A stretch of DNA of 64,000 nucleotides. Origin: Ferdinandcohnia sp047246645. GTDB taxonomy: Bacteria > Bacillota > Bacilli > Bacillales > Bacillaceae_L. How positions within the stretch are numbered: position 1 is the stretch's first letter; every line of letters begins with the position of its first letter. The notes under the pieces are model-generated. The model did not search any database and was not told the DNA's origin. It saw only the letters and a list, made by a program, of their open reading frames with translations. This document shows positions 43,810 through 53,085 of the stretch, one piece after another. The position numbers and the translations under genes were made by a program. The DNA lies in the NCBI RefSeq assembly GCF_047246645.1, contig NZ_JBFOKR010000016.1, positions 62,001-126,000 on the forward strand, in the 5' to 3' direction.

Positions 43810-45015
43810 ATGGAATATGATCATATTTTAATAAGATTTGGAGAAATCACAACAAAAGGAAGAAACCGTGGTCGTTTTATTAATAAGTTGACCAGGAATA
43901 TTCAAGTAAAGCTTACAAAGTATGAAAAAATACGCTTTGAGAAAACTCGCGATCGGATCTATATAAAACTAAATGGTGACCCTCATGAGGAAATAATGGA
44001 CAATTTAAAAACAATTATTGGGATTCAATCGTTCAGCCTTGCTATGAAAACGGAAAGTGAACTAACTCAAATTAAACAAGGAGTATTAGCTGCATTATCA
44101 CAATTGGAGTATAAAGATAAGACGTTTAAAATTAGTACCAAAAGGTCTGATAAGACATTTCACCTAGATACTAATGAATTAAACTATGAACTGGGTAGCC
44201 ATCTTTTAAAAAGTGTTGAAGGATTACGTGTTGACGTACATAACCCTGATATAGACATTCGGGTTGAGGTGCGTCAGGAAGCAACATATATCACATTTAA
44301 AGACGAACTGGGAGTAGGTGGCCTACCAGTTGGTGTAAGTGGTAAAGCAATGCTTATGTTGTCAGGTGGATTGGACAGTCCGGTTGCCGGCTATTTGTCC
44401 ATGAAAAGAGGACTTGAGATCGAAGCAGTTCATTTCTTTAGTCCCCCATACACAAATGAGAGATCAAAGCAAAAGGTCATTGACCTAGCACAGCAACTTA
44501 CAAATTTCTCAGGCTCTATTAAGTTGCATATTGTACCATTCACAGAGATTCAAGAAGTGATACAAAAGCAGGTTCCGGAAAACTACTCGTTGATCTCAAC
44601 AAGAAGAATGATGCTTCGCATTACTGATGCGATACGACAACAACATGATGGATTGGCAATTGCAACCGGTGAAAGTTTAGGCCAGGTTGCAAGTCAGACA
44701 TTAGATAGTATGTATGTAATTAACAATGTTACATCGACTCCAATCATTAGACCGCTAATATCAGCAGATAAAACCCAAATAATTAATATAGCAAAAAAGA
44801 TAAACACTCATGATATTTCCATACGTCCTTTCGAGGACTGTTGTACCATTTTTGCTCCAGCTGCACCAAAAACAAGACCAAAATTGGAAAAGGTTACGTA
44901 TTACGAAAGTTTCGTGGATTTTGAAAGCTTAATCCAAAAAGCTGTTGAACATACAGAAACTCTTGTGTTTACCTATGAGAGTGCTAATGATAACGATCTT
45001 GATGATTTGTTTTAA
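43810..45015 (+). CDS. thiI: tRNA 4-thiouridine synthetase ThiI
   Basis: This 401-aa enzyme adenylates and thiolates U8 of tRNA. There is an N-terminal ferredoxin-like plus THUMP RNA-binding region (about residues 1-165) and a PP-loop ATPase domain with MLSGGLDSPVAGY. The C-terminal rhodanese domain of enteric ThiI is absent, as usual in Bacillus, and the conserved EDCCTIFAP cysteine pair remains. It forms an operon with the cysteine desulfurase gene 5 bp upstream. Confidence 0.94.
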   Translation: MEYDHILIRFGEITTKGRNRGRFINKLTRNIQVKLTKYEKIRFEKTRDRIYIKLNGDPHEEIMDNLKTIIGIQSFSLAMKTESELTQIKQGVLAALSQLEYKDKTFKISTKRSDKTFHLDTNELNYELGSHLLKSVEGLRVDVHNPDIDIRVEVRQEATYITFKDELGVGGLPVGVSGKAMLMLSGGLDSPVAGYLSMKRGLEIEAVHFFSPPYTNERSKQKVIDLAQQLTNFSGSIKLHIVPFTEIQEVIQKQVPENYSLISTRRMMLRITDAIRQQHDGLAIATGESLGQVASQTLDSMYVINNVTSTPIIRPLISADKTQIINIAKKINTHDISIRPFEDCCTIFAPAAPKTRPKLEKVTYYESFVDFESLIQKAVEHTETLVFTYESANDNDLDDLF

Positions 45016-45078
45016 CTAGTAAGCTGTATCTTGTTAGAAAATCGTGTAATTGTTGTGAAGAATTACCAACTACTAAAA

Positions 45079-45109
45079 TGAATGATGCCATGTGTTTTTA
45101 CACAATATA
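45079..45109 (+). promoter_or_regulatory. Sigma-G-like promoter of sspA
   Basis: TGAATG (45079-45084) and CAATATA (45103-45109) are 18 bp apart, 24 bp before the sspA start. This resembles the forespore sigma-G pattern (TGAATA, CATACTA) expected for SASP genes. Confidence 0.5.
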
Positions 45110-45132
45110 TACTCACAAGGAGGTGAAAGCAC

Positions 45133-45336
45133 ATGGCAAACAACAACAATAGTAATCAACTTCTAGTAGCTGGTGCTCAACAAGCAATCGACCAAATGAA
45201 ATACGAAATTGCACAAGAGTTTGGTGTAAACCTTGGTGCAGATACAACTTCTCGCGCTAACGGTTCTGTTGGTGGAGAAATTACTAAGCGTTTAGTATCT
45301 TTCGCTCAACAAAATATGAGTGGCGGTTCTTTCTAA
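45133..45336 (+). CDS. sspA: Small acid-soluble spore protein, alpha/beta type
   Basis: This 67-aa protein binds and protects spore DNA. It has the SASP signature around the germination protease cleavage site (KYEIAQEFGVNLGADTTSR) and the C-terminal GSVGGEITKRLV motif. AAGGAGGTG precedes the ATG. Position after thiI matches B. subtilis sspA. It shows that the organism forms endospores. A strong terminator follows. Confidence 0.95.
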   Translation: MANNNNSNQLLVAGAQQAIDQMKYEIAQEFGVNLGADTTSRANGSVGGEITKRLVSFAQQNMSGGSF

Positions 45337-45357
45337 AAATAAAAAATAGATGGCTAC

Positions 45358-45385
45358 AAGGACGGGAGAAATCCCGTCCTTTTTA
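45358..45385 (+). terminator. Terminator after sspA
   Basis: A perfect 10-bp stem AAGGACGGGA/TCCCGTCCTT is followed by TTTT. Confidence 0.88.
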
Positions 45386-45510
45386 TGTTTTTAAATATTT
45401 ATGACCTGGTAATAAAACTTACTCATAAAAAATTCACAGATATCCACCCAAACTCATTAAAATTTTTGTATAATTAGAAATATAAATAATAATAACTGGG
45501 AGGAAAAATC

Positions 45511-47091
45511 ATGAAAAGAGAAGATTTAATTGCACCAGTAAATTATAACTTAGTACAAGAAGTTGAAAAGTTTGCTACGAATCCTGAAAAAGTTGCCTTA
45601 AAGTGGGAAGATGAACAAGGTAATAAAAAAGAAATTACATATATAGAGTTATTAAAAAAAGTAAATAAAGTAGGTAATGTGTTTAAAGAAAAAGGTTTGA
45701 AAAAAGGAGATACTGTCCTAGTAATCATTCCACGTCTTTTAGAGGCTTATATGGTTTACCTTGGTGCATTAAAGGCTGGATTAGTTGTCATTCCAAGTTC
45801 TGAATTGTTACGTACAAAAGATTTACAATATCGTATTTCTCACGGTGATGTTAAGGCTGTCATTAGTTATTTTCCATATATCGAGCAGTTTACTGAGATT
45901 GATAAAAATGACTTGCTGGCATTTTCAATTGGAGAAATAGTTCCCGGTTGGATATCTTTAGATAAGGAGATGGAATCAGTAAGCGAGGAATTTGAACGAG
46001 CAGCAACGACTCGTGACGATACTGCTTTTTTATCTTATACATCTGGAACTACTGGAAATCCAAAAGGTGTTGTTCATACTCATGGATGGGCATATGCACA
46101 CTTAAAAACAGCAGCTGCACATTGGTTAAGTATTAGTGAGACAGATACAGTATGGGCAACAGCTGGTCCGGGTTGGCAAAAGTGGATTTGGAGTCCGTTT
46201 TTATCAGTATTAGGTAGTGGTGCAGCCGGGTTTGTTTTTTATGGTAAATTTGATCCTAATAAATATCTTGAGCTACTTAGTCAATATCAAATAAATGTTT
46301 TATGTTGTACACCTACAGAATACCGTCTTATGGCAAAAGTAGATAATTTATCGGAGTACAAGCTTCCGCATTTGCATAGTGCTGTTTCAGCGGGTGAACC
46401 ATTAAATCGCGAGGTAATAGATACTTTTAAGAGAGAATTTGGTATTGAAGTACGTGATGGTTATGGACAGACAGAGAATACATTATTAGTTGGTGTATTG
46501 AAGGGGATGGAAATCAAACCTGGCTCGATGGGAAAACCAACCCCAGGTAATCATGTTGAAATAGTTGATGAATTTGGTAAACCATGTGCAGTTGGTGAAG
46601 TAGGAGATATAGGAGTACATATTGATACTCCAGCATTGTTTAAGGAGTACTATAAAGACTCTGAGAGAACTAAGATGCAGTTCCGGGGGGACTTTTATAT
46701 TACTGGAGACAAAGCAAAAAAGGATGAAGACGGTTATTTTTGGTTTGAAGGTCGTGGGGATGATATTATCATTAGCTCGGGGTATACAATTGGGCCATTT
46801 GAGGTGGAGGATGCTCTCGTTAAGCACCCTGCAGTTAAAGAATGTGCAGTAGTGGCAAGTCCTGATGAGATACGTGGCCATATCGTAAAGGCATATGTTG
46901 TTTTACGAGATGGAATTGGTGCTAATCAAGAAAGTTTAGTAAAGGAACTTCAAGATCATGTAAAACAATTAACAGCGCCTTATAAGTATCCAAGGAAAGT
47001 TGAGTTTGTTGAGGATTTGCCAAAAACAACATCTGGTAAGATTAGAAGAATAGAACTTAGACAGCATGAAGCTAATAAAGCAAGAGCGTGA
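45511..47091 (+). CDS. mbcS: Acyl-CoA synthetase MbcS (short/branched-chain)
   Basis: This 526-aa ANL-family ligase has the P-loop YTSGTTGNPKGVVH, the adenylate motif DGYGQTEN, the hinge GRGDDIIISSGY and the C-terminal LPKTTSGKIRR lysine. The YtcI/MbcS position after sspA suggests it activates short and branched carboxylates (such as 2-methylbutyrate or isobutyrate) for branched-chain fatty acid primers. GGGAGGAAAAATC precedes the ATG. It is paralogous to AcsA in this window. Confidence 0.88.
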   Translation: MKREDLIAPVNYNLVQEVEKFATNPEKVALKWEDEQGNKKEITYIELLKKVNKVGNVFKEKGLKKGDTVLVIIPRLLEAYMVYLGALKAGLVVIPSSELLRTKDLQYRISHGDVKAVISYFPYIEQFTEIDKNDLLAFSIGEIVPGWISLDKEMESVSEEFERAATTRDDTAFLSYTSGTTGNPKGVVHTHGWAYAHLKTAAAHWLSISETDTVWATAGPGWQKWIWSPFLSVLGSGAAGFVFYGKFDPNKYLELLSQYQINVLCCTPTEYRLMAKVDNLSEYKLPHLHSAVSAGEPLNREVIDTFKREFGIEVRDGYGQTENTLLVGVLKGMEIKPGSMGKPTPGNHVEIVDEFGKPCAVGEVGDIGVHIDTPALFKEYYKDSERTKMQFRGDFYITGDKAKKDEDGYFWFEGRGDDIIISSGYTIGPFEVEDALVKHPAVKECAVVASPDEIRGHIVKAYVVLRDGIGANQESLVKELQDHVKQLTAPYKYPRKVEFVEDLPKTTSGKIRRIELRQHEANKARA

Positions 47092-47100
47092 TAAGCAGCA

Positions 47101-47131
47101 GGCAGATAGTAAATTTACTATCTGCCTTTTT
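47101..47131 (+). terminator. Terminator after mbcS
   Basis: A perfect 26-bp palindrome (47101-47126) is followed by a T-run. Confidence 0.88.
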
Positions 47132-47174
47132 AGAAATGATAAGAATGTATAAAGATTTTAACTGAATTCTCGAT

Positions 47175-47406
47175 GTCTAGCTCCAGCGCCTAGCCCCTCG
47201 AGGTCGCTTCACCCCTCCTGCGGCGGCAACACTAAGGAATGCTTCGTGAGCATAAGCCTCGCAGAAAAATTGCTTTAGCAATTTTTAGAGCCTCCTCGTC
47301 AGGGTTTCGACGCACAGGACGTGCTAGTGCCGGCGTTGCCACAGGACGTGGCACGTTAGCCGGCCAGCGCTTTTCGGGGCTGACCAAGGCGCTTGCGCTT
47401 TTCTTA
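47175..47406. repeat. Dispersed GC-rich non-coding repeat element
   Basis: This block of about 232 bp is much more GC-rich than its surroundings. It begins GTCTAGCTCCAGCGCCTAG and ends GGCGCTTGCGCTTTTCTTA, the two termini I recall from a highly repeated Bacillus-type element. Internal direct repeats of CACAGGACGTG occur at about 47312 and 47340. It lies in the 359-bp gap between mbcS and ytcJ, with no ORF. Confidence 0.7.
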
Positions 47407-47450
47407 TGATAAGGTAGTAAGGAAAAATCTTCTAGGTAAGGATTGATTCT

Positions 47451-49070
47451 ATGGGAACGTTATGGACTGGTGGACAAGCTTATACTTTCGTAAAAGAAAA
47501 TGAAAAAGTGGAAGCAGTGTTTGTAGAAAATGGAATCATAATTGCAACAGGGCAGGAAGCTGTGTTGAGAAAACAATTTCAAGATAGAGTGAAACATGTC
47601 GTTGATATAGTAGGATGCACAATGTATCCGGGATTTGTAGATAGTCATATGCATATCATTGGGCATGGAGAGAAACTAATGAAACTGGATTTCTCTGAAA
47701 TGACTACTTCCCATCAACTTATAGATGCCATTAAAGAACATGTGAGTAAGGCAAATAAAGGTGAATGGATAACAGGAGAAGGATGGAATGAAAATATCCT
47801 CCCAGATCAAAAAATTTTCAAACGAGAAGAATTAGATGAGCTTTCACCTAACAATCCGTTGGTGTTAAAGAGAATTTGCAGGCATGCTATAATTGTAAAT
47901 TCTACAGCTTTAGAATTAGCTGGTATTACGGATGAAACTCCAGATCCTGTTGGGGGAGTTATAGTTAGAGATGAAGCAGGAAAAGCAACAGGCTATTTAA
48001 AGGATAGAGCACAGGACTTAGTAATGGATGTAATACCTACAGTTTCTGAAGACTATTTAAAACAAGCCCTGACTCTATCAATTAAAAATTGTTTAGAACT
48101 AGGACTAGTAGGTGCACATACAGAGGACCTACATTATTATGGAGGATTTCACCGAACATTTCATGCTTTTCAACAAGTGATAGATGGACAAAAAGTAAAA
48201 TTCAGAACAAATTTACTGGTTCATCATGAAGCGGTTGATGACATGCACCATGATGGTTACTCATATAAAGATGGAACAGAATTCGTCGAATTTGGGGCTA
48301 TGAAGATATTTGCTGATGGTGCGTTAGGTGGAAGAACAGCTTTATTAAGTCAACCTTATAATGACTCTCCTGATACATCTGGAGTTGCTATTCATAGTTT
48401 ACAGGAACTGAAAAGTCTTGTGAAAAAGGCGAGGGAATATAAAATGCCAATCGCAGTTCATGCCATTGGAGACTTAGCATTTGAATATGTTATAGATGTA
48501 ATTGAGGAGTACCCGGGAATAAGTGGGCAAAGAGACAGACTAATTCATGCGCAAATTTTGAGAAAGGATTTGATTGAACGAGCAAAAAATTTACCAATTA
48601 TCTTGGATATTCAGCCAAGGTTTGTAGTATCAGACTTCCCATGGGTTATTGATAGAATTGGAGAAGAAAATTTTTCTTACTGCTACGCATGGAAAACTCT
48701 TTTAAAAGAAGGCTTTCACTGTGCCGGTGGCTCTGACGCACCTATTGAACCTGTTAACCCTCTTCTAGGTATTCATGCAGCCGTGACACGAAAGAATCCA
48801 GATGATAAGGATAGTGGTAGTTATATACCTAAGGAGACACTTTCAATGTTTGAAGCGATAAGTTTATTTACTACAGGAAGTGCTTATGCCATTGGACAGG
48901 AAGATCGAATGGGAAAGATAGCCCCTGGGTATAAGGCGGATTTTACTATACTAGATAAAGACCTATTTTCAATTCCTGAAGATGAAATAATAGATGTTAA
49001 AGTAATGAAGACTGTAGTAGACAATACAATCATGTTTGAAAGAAAAAGAAAAGCAAATAAAGCAATGTAA
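47451..49070 (+). CDS. ytcJ: Amidohydrolase-family metal-dependent hydrolase YtcJ
   Basis: This 539-aa protein of the amidohydrolase-3/YtcJ family has the N-terminal metal motif GFVDSHMHIIGHG (HxH, about residues 61-73), a mid-protein ADGALGGRTA, and VHAIGD and SDAPIEPVNP with later metal ligands. It should hydrolyse an amide or amidine in the cytoplasm; the substrate is unknown. The start has only a weak AAGGATTG site. It is convergent with the NAD kinase gene. Confidence 0.88.
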   Translation: MGTLWTGGQAYTFVKENEKVEAVFVENGIIIATGQEAVLRKQFQDRVKHVVDIVGCTMYPGFVDSHMHIIGHGEKLMKLDFSEMTTSHQLIDAIKEHVSKANKGEWITGEGWNENILPDQKIFKREELDELSPNNPLVLKRICRHAIIVNSTALELAGITDETPDPVGGVIVRDEAGKATGYLKDRAQDLVMDVIPTVSEDYLKQALTLSIKNCLELGLVGAHTEDLHYYGGFHRTFHAFQQVIDGQKVKFRTNLLVHHEAVDDMHHDGYSYKDGTEFVEFGAMKIFADGALGGRTALLSQPYNDSPDTSGVAIHSLQELKSLVKKAREYKMPIAVHAIGDLAFEYVIDVIEEYPGISGQRDRLIHAQILRKDLIERAKNLPIILDIQPRFVVSDFPWVIDRIGEENFSYCYAWKTLLKEGFHCAGGSDAPIEPVNPLLGIHAAVTRKNPDDKDSGSYIPKETLSMFEAISLFTTGSAYAIGQEDRMGKIAPGYKADFTILDKDLFSIPEDEIIDVKVMKTVVDNTIMFERKRKANKAM

Positions 49071-49076
49071 AACGGA

Positions 49077-49100
49077 AGGGCCAAACCTGTGCTTGGCCCT
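49077..49100. terminator. Hairpin between ytcJ and the NAD kinase gene
   Basis: An 8-bp AGGGCCAA/TTGGCCCT stem lies between converging genes without a strong T-tract. Confidence 0.6.
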
Positions 49101-49107
49101 ACATCTT

Positions 49108-49905
49108 CTATAAAAATGTACGTTTTACTTTCTCCCAAAATGAATTATCTTTTAGTTTTACAGTTTTTATTCTTTTTTCACTCAGTTTAATTTCAATTTG
49201 CTGTACATTTCGAATACTAAGTGCTTCATTATCCATTCCGATAGTCGGAAAGTCATTGCCATCCTGAACATCTTTTAAGACTAACTTTCTAGTATCACTT
49301 AAAATAAAAGAAGATCCCAATGTTCTGTATTGATTATTATTTAAAGAGGCAAGTTCACTTACTTGCATGCATGGAAGTAGCGGGTCAACAACTGCACCAT
49401 TTACAGACTTATTATAGGCGGTGCTACCAGTAGGTGTGGAGATAATCAAGCCATCCCCTCTGAATGTCTCAAAATGCAAATCATCAACATACACTTCAAG
49501 AACCAAGGTCTTAATAATTGCTGAGCGAATTGAACATTCGTTTAGACAGTAAAATGACGGATTGTCGTCAACCTTTACCTCAATCGTAGGATATCGACGT
49601 ACTTCGATTAACTCATTTTTCATTGCTTCTAGCATCTTTTCAGTATCGTCCGCATGGAAATCACAGTAAAGATTAAGCGAACCTGTTGTTGAAATACCGG
49701 CATAAAGATAATCTTCTCTAAAGTTAGTCTTTCGAACTGCCTGTAAAAAGGTACCATCCCCACCAATACTAACAATAACATTTGCTTTTGCATGGTCCTC
49801 AACCACTGTAAATTGATTCTCATCCGCCAATTTATGTAGTTTTTTTACATATTCTATTGTATCATCCTCTTTTTTATAGAAAAAATAAACATTACGACGA
49901 TTCAT
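49108..49905 (-). CDS. nadK: NAD kinase
   Basis: This 265-aa enzyme phosphorylates NAD to NADP. The catalytic GGDGTFLQAVR (about residues 49-59) and the NE-type motif LNECSIRS are present, followed by the GDGLIISTPTGSTAY loop. The family length matches. Position next to sppA corresponds to B. subtilis ytdI (the second NAD kinase paralogue). GAAGGAGGAG precedes the ATG. It is divergent from sppA. Confidence 0.93.
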   Translation of the reverse strand: MNRRNVYFFYKKEDDTIEYVKKLHKLADENQFTVVEDHAKANVIVSIGGDGTFLQAVRKTNFREDYLYAGISTTGSLNLYCDFHADDTEKMLEAMKNELIEVRRYPTIEVKVDDNPSFYCLNECSIRSAIIKTLVLEVYVDDLHFETFRGDGLIISTPTGSTAYNKSVNGAVVDPLLPCMQVSELASLNNNQYRTLGSSFILSDTRKLVLKDVQDGNDFPTIGMDNEALSIRNVQQIEIKLSEKRIKTVKLKDNSFWEKVKRTFL

Positions 49906-50075
49906 ATGTTCTCCTCCTTCATTATCTATCTCATAAAGTAAAATAACTAAAAACTATCTGTTACAATTAGTAATTGGTAAAAGTGTAACATTATTTTGAA
50001 ACTATTTGGAAAGTCATTCGTATTTATTTTTGAACATTATTTGAATAGTATCCACACAATTAGGAGGAATTTTAA

Positions 50076-51089
50076 ATGAATGGGAAGCGTTGGGCAGCAT
50101 TAGGAATAGCTGCTGTCATATTTGTTTTTTCAATTATCTTCAACGTAGCAACTAATTTAGCATCGAATAATTTTAGTAGTTTTTCTGACGAACTCTTTGC
50201 AGCAGCTGACGACGAGTTTTTAGAAAACATTATTGTTGAAGGTAAGGGGACAGATAAGATACTTGTCTTGCATGTTGATGGGGTGATACAGGACACAGGG
50301 GAAGATGTTACCTCCTTTTTTCAAACAGCCGGTTATCAGCACCGCTCTTTTCTCAAGATGATTGAGCAGGCAGAAGAAGACTCAAGTATTAAGGGAATTA
50401 TTCTTAAAATAAATTCACCTGGTGGCGGTGTTGTAGAAAGTGCAGAAATACATAAGAAGCTAAATGACTATAAGGAATCTACAAAGAAACCAATTTATGT
50501 TTCTATGGGTGCAATGGCTGCCTCAGGGGGGTATTATATTTCTGCACCTGCAGATAAAATATATGCAACTCCTGACACTATGACTGGTTCATTAGGCGTA
50601 ATTATGCAAGGGATTAATTACAGTGGTCTTGCTGAGAAATATGGTGTTAAATTTGAGACCATAAAAAGTGGTCCATACAAGGACATTATGTCCGCAAGTC
50701 GAGAAATGACAGATGATGAACGAAAGATCATGCAAGACATGGTTGATAATGCCTACCAAGGGTTTGTAGATGTAATTGCAAGCGGTCGAAATATGAGCGA
50801 AGGCAGAGTGCGGGAAATAGCAGATGGCCGTATTTATGATGGGCGCCAAGCAAAAGAAATTGATTTAATAGACGAGTTAGGATTTTTTGAGGACACAATT
50901 GAAGGAATGAAGAAGGATCATAACTTAGAAAATGCATCGGTTGTTGAATATAGTGCTAATTACGGGTTTGGTTCTTTATTTACAATGAGTGCTAAAAAAT
51001 TATTCGCAGAGGACATCGAAATGGCTACTCTGGTACACCTTTTGTCACAGCCTAACTCACCACGTATGATGTACTTATATGCAGAGTAG
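50076..51089 (+). CDS. sppA: Signal peptide peptidase SppA
   Basis: This 337-aa membrane-bound serine protease of the S49 family degrades cleaved signal peptides at the outer membrane face. An N-terminal helix (WAALGIAAVIFVFSIIFNVA) anchors it. The catalytic serine lies in TMTGSLGVIMQG and the lysine in KSGPYKDIMS, the Ser/Lys dyad. It forms an operon with yteJ, which starts 12 bp after the stop. Confidence 0.95.
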   Translation: MNGKRWAALGIAAVIFVFSIIFNVATNLASNNFSSFSDELFAAADDEFLENIIVEGKGTDKILVLHVDGVIQDTGEDVTSFFQTAGYQHRSFLKMIEQAEEDSSIKGIILKINSPGGGVVESAEIHKKLNDYKESTKKPIYVSMGAMAASGGYYISAPADKIYATPDTMTGSLGVIMQGINYSGLAEKYGVKFETIKSGPYKDIMSASREMTDDERKIMQDMVDNAYQGFVDVIASGRNMSEGRVREIADGRIYDGRQAKEIDLIDELGFFEDTIEGMKKDHNLENASVVEYSANYGFGSLFTMSAKKLFAEDIEMATLVHLLSQPNSPRMMYLYAE

Positions 51090-51101
51090 GGGGGACTAAA
51101 A

Positions 51102-51587
51102 ATGGATCTAACTAGTGAAGGTTTACCAAATGAATATGTAAATGATAATAATAGTCAACCTCTTACACAAGCAAGTATTAGGTACTCAGGATTTTGGATG
51201 CGTTTTTGGGCATATTTGCTCGACTTGATTGTAATTGGAAGCCTGAACCGTATTCTTATTTACCCGGTATTTAGAGCTCTAGACATATCAGCAGATAAAG
51301 ATGAGATATTTAGTGCTGCTACTATTGTAACTGCAATTGTTTTTTATTTGTACTTTATTCTTTTAACGAAGTTTTTTGGGCAAACTCTTGGAAAAATGGT
51401 TTTTGGACTAAGAGTTGTTTCATTAAACGAAAAGCCGCTCACTTGGCAAACCGTTATCTTCCGAGAATGGATAGGACGATATATATCAAAACTGTTTTTT
51501 ATTGGCTATATCATAGTTGCGTTCCTTCCAAAGAAGCAAGGAATACATGATATGTTTGCAGATACAACGGTAATTCATGAAAAATAA
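51102..51587 (+). CDS. yteJ: RDD-family membrane protein, SppA inhibitor SppI (YteJ)
   Basis: This 161-aa protein has an RDD domain: SGFWMRFWAYLLDLIVIG near the N terminus and FFGQTLGKMVFGLRVV in the middle, with three or four membrane segments. The B. subtilis homologue YteJ (SppI) binds SppA and inhibits its activity, fitting co-transcription with sppA here. AGGGGGGAC precedes the ATG. A terminator follows the stop, so sppA-yteJ is a two-gene unit. Confidence 0.9.
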   Translation: MDLTSEGLPNEYVNDNNSQPLTQASIRYSGFWMRFWAYLLDLIVIGSLNRILIYPVFRALDISADKDEIFSAATIVTAIVFYLYFILLTKFFGQTLGKMVFGLRVVSLNEKPLTWQTVIFREWIGRYISKLFFIGYIIVAFLPKKQGIHDMFADTTVIHEK

Positions 51588-51594
51588 TTGTATG

Positions 51595-51624
51595 GGATAG
51601 GAACTCTGTTTCCTATCCTTTTTT
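51595..51624 (+). terminator. Terminator after yteJ
   Basis: A 9-bp stem GGATAGGAA/TTCCTATCC is followed by TTTTTT. Confidence 0.85.
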
Positions 51625-51707
51625 ATTTACACGTAAAACCCTATGTGCTTTTTTGTTTATTTTATTAGTTAAAAGGCGATAATGGTACATTGAAAGGGTG
51701 TGAGTGC

Positions 51708-52406
51708 GTGAAATGGCTATTACTTATTTTTATAATCTTAATACTTATCCTCCTTCTAATTGCCATTACTAAATTAACCATATATATAGATTTAAATCAC
51801 TCACAAGATGATGATCGCATTAAAATAAAATTCAGTATTTGGTTTGGACTCCTTAGATATACCATAAAAATACCGATGGTCAAAGTTGATGAAGATACAC
51901 CAAGTATTGTTTTTAAAGAAGAAAAGAAGGCAAATGTTCAAGAACAGAAATCAAAGAAGAAAAAGAAATATTCTTTCAGTGAATTCTTAGGAAGTATCCA
52001 GGATTCAAGAACTATCTTAGAGCGGGTAATTGGTATGACAAGCATTATAAAGGACTTTATATCTAAAATCACCATTTCAAAGCTTGAGTGGCACAGTCAT
52101 ATAGGTGTTGGAGACGCAGCCCATACAGGGGTATTAGCAGGTCTCGGCTGGTCAATAAAAGGTACCTTGGTAGGATTAATTAGTAACTATATGAAACTAA
52201 AGGCACATCCTGAATATTCTATAACTCCTTCCTTTCAAAGAGCTGTTTCTGAAACTAAGCTTGTATGCATGTTTCACTTTCGAATCGGGCATGCTATGGT
52301 AGCAGGAATCAGATTGATTAAAAAGTGGAGAGGTGGAGTACCGAGGTTCAAATCCCCACTTCTTTCAAAATTGAACGGTACAGATTCTAATAAAAAATCA
52401 GTGTAG
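51708..52406 (+). CDS. ytfI: DUF2953 membrane protein YtfI
   Basis: This 232-aa protein has an N-terminal membrane helix (WLLLIFIILILILLLIAI) and a mid-region rich in lysine (about residues 75-90). A C-terminal domain contains EWHSHIGVGDAAHTGVLAGLGWSIKG, the DUF2953 pattern. It starts at GTG 51708, 7 bases after AAAGGGTG. It is transcribed with ytfJ, which begins 20 bp after its stop; the pair is conserved in spore formers and ytfJ has a germination-related annotation, but YtfI itself has no established function. Confidence 0.85.
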   Translation: MKWLLLIFIILILILLLIAITKLTIYIDLNHSQDDDRIKIKFSIWFGLLRYTIKIPMVKVDEDTPSIVFKEEKKANVQEQKSKKKKKYSFSEFLGSIQDSRTILERVIGMTSIIKDFISKITISKLEWHSHIGVGDAAHTGVLAGLGWSIKGTLVGLISNYMKLKAHPEYSITPSFQRAVSETKLVCMFHFRIGHAMVAGIRLIKKWRGGVPRFKSPLLSKLNGTDSNKKSV

Positions 52407-52426
52407 AGAGTCAGGAGGAATTAGAT

Positions 52427-52909
52427 ATGTCTGAACATCCAATACAGGGTTTAATGACGACTGCGATGGAAAACTTAAAACAAATGATTGATGTTAATAC
52501 AATCATCGGAGACCCTGTTGAAACACCTGATGGAAGCGTGATTCTTACGGTTTCAAAGGTAGGCTTTGGGTTTGCTGCGGGTGGTAGTGAATTTAAAACT
52601 CAAGGTGGGGGTGGAAAAGATAGTGAAGATAGTGAGGGTGGAAAACAAAACTCAAAACTTCCATTTGGTGGAGGTAGCGGGGGTGGAGTATCCATCACAC
52701 CAATTGCTTTCTTAATTGTAAGTTCTCAGGGTGTAAAAATGCTCCATTTAGATGAGAGTACGCATTTATTCGAAAAATTACTTGATTTAGCTCCTCAAGC
52801 TGTAGAAAAAATCCAGCAAATGATGAAAAAGAGCAACCAGGGACAAGGACATAACAAAGATCAAGGACAAAATAACCAGGATAGTTCTAAGCAGGACTTT
52901 GATATATAG
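52427..52909 (+). CDS. ytfJ: Sporulation protein YtfJ (GerW family)
   Basis: This 160-aa protein begins EHPIQGLMTTAMENLKQMIDVNTIIGDPVETPDG, the conserved GerW/YtfJ start. A Gly/Ser-rich stretch (about residues 55-90) follows, then the ITPIAFLIVSSQGVKML core. The C terminus is Gln/Asn-rich. Family members are sporulation proteins, with GerW implicated in germination. CAGGAGGAATT precedes the ATG; it is the second gene of ytfIJ and is followed by a long perfect terminator. Confidence 0.9.
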   Translation: MSEHPIQGLMTTAMENLKQMIDVNTIIGDPVETPDGSVILTVSKVGFGFAAGGSEFKTQGGGGKDSEDSEGGKQNSKLPFGGGSGGGVSITPIAFLIVSSQGVKMLHLDESTHLFEKLLDLAPQAVEKIQQMMKKSNQGQGHNKDQGQNNQDSSKQDFDI

Positions 52910-52912
52910 TCT

Positions 52913-52950
52913 AAAAAGTTAACTGTATAAAGTGTACAGTTAACTTTTTT
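52913..52950 (+). terminator. Terminator after ytfJ
   Basis: A perfect 15-bp stem (52913-52927 with 52935-52949) is followed by T. Confidence 0.9.
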
Positions 52951-53085
52951 ACTGCAATAAAAAGGATTTATTAATAAAAATATAGAACTTTTCAATGTAG
53001 AGTTAATATTCATAATGATTGCATTCGACTCCAATTATGGATATCATTTACACTGTGTATACATATTTTAAGGGAGGATTTTATT

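Noticed and set aside
47451..49070. Recently transferred metabolic gene next to a repeat element
   Set aside because: Base composition matches the neighbours and a ytcJ homologue is expected near mbcS; only the non-coding repeat is atypical.
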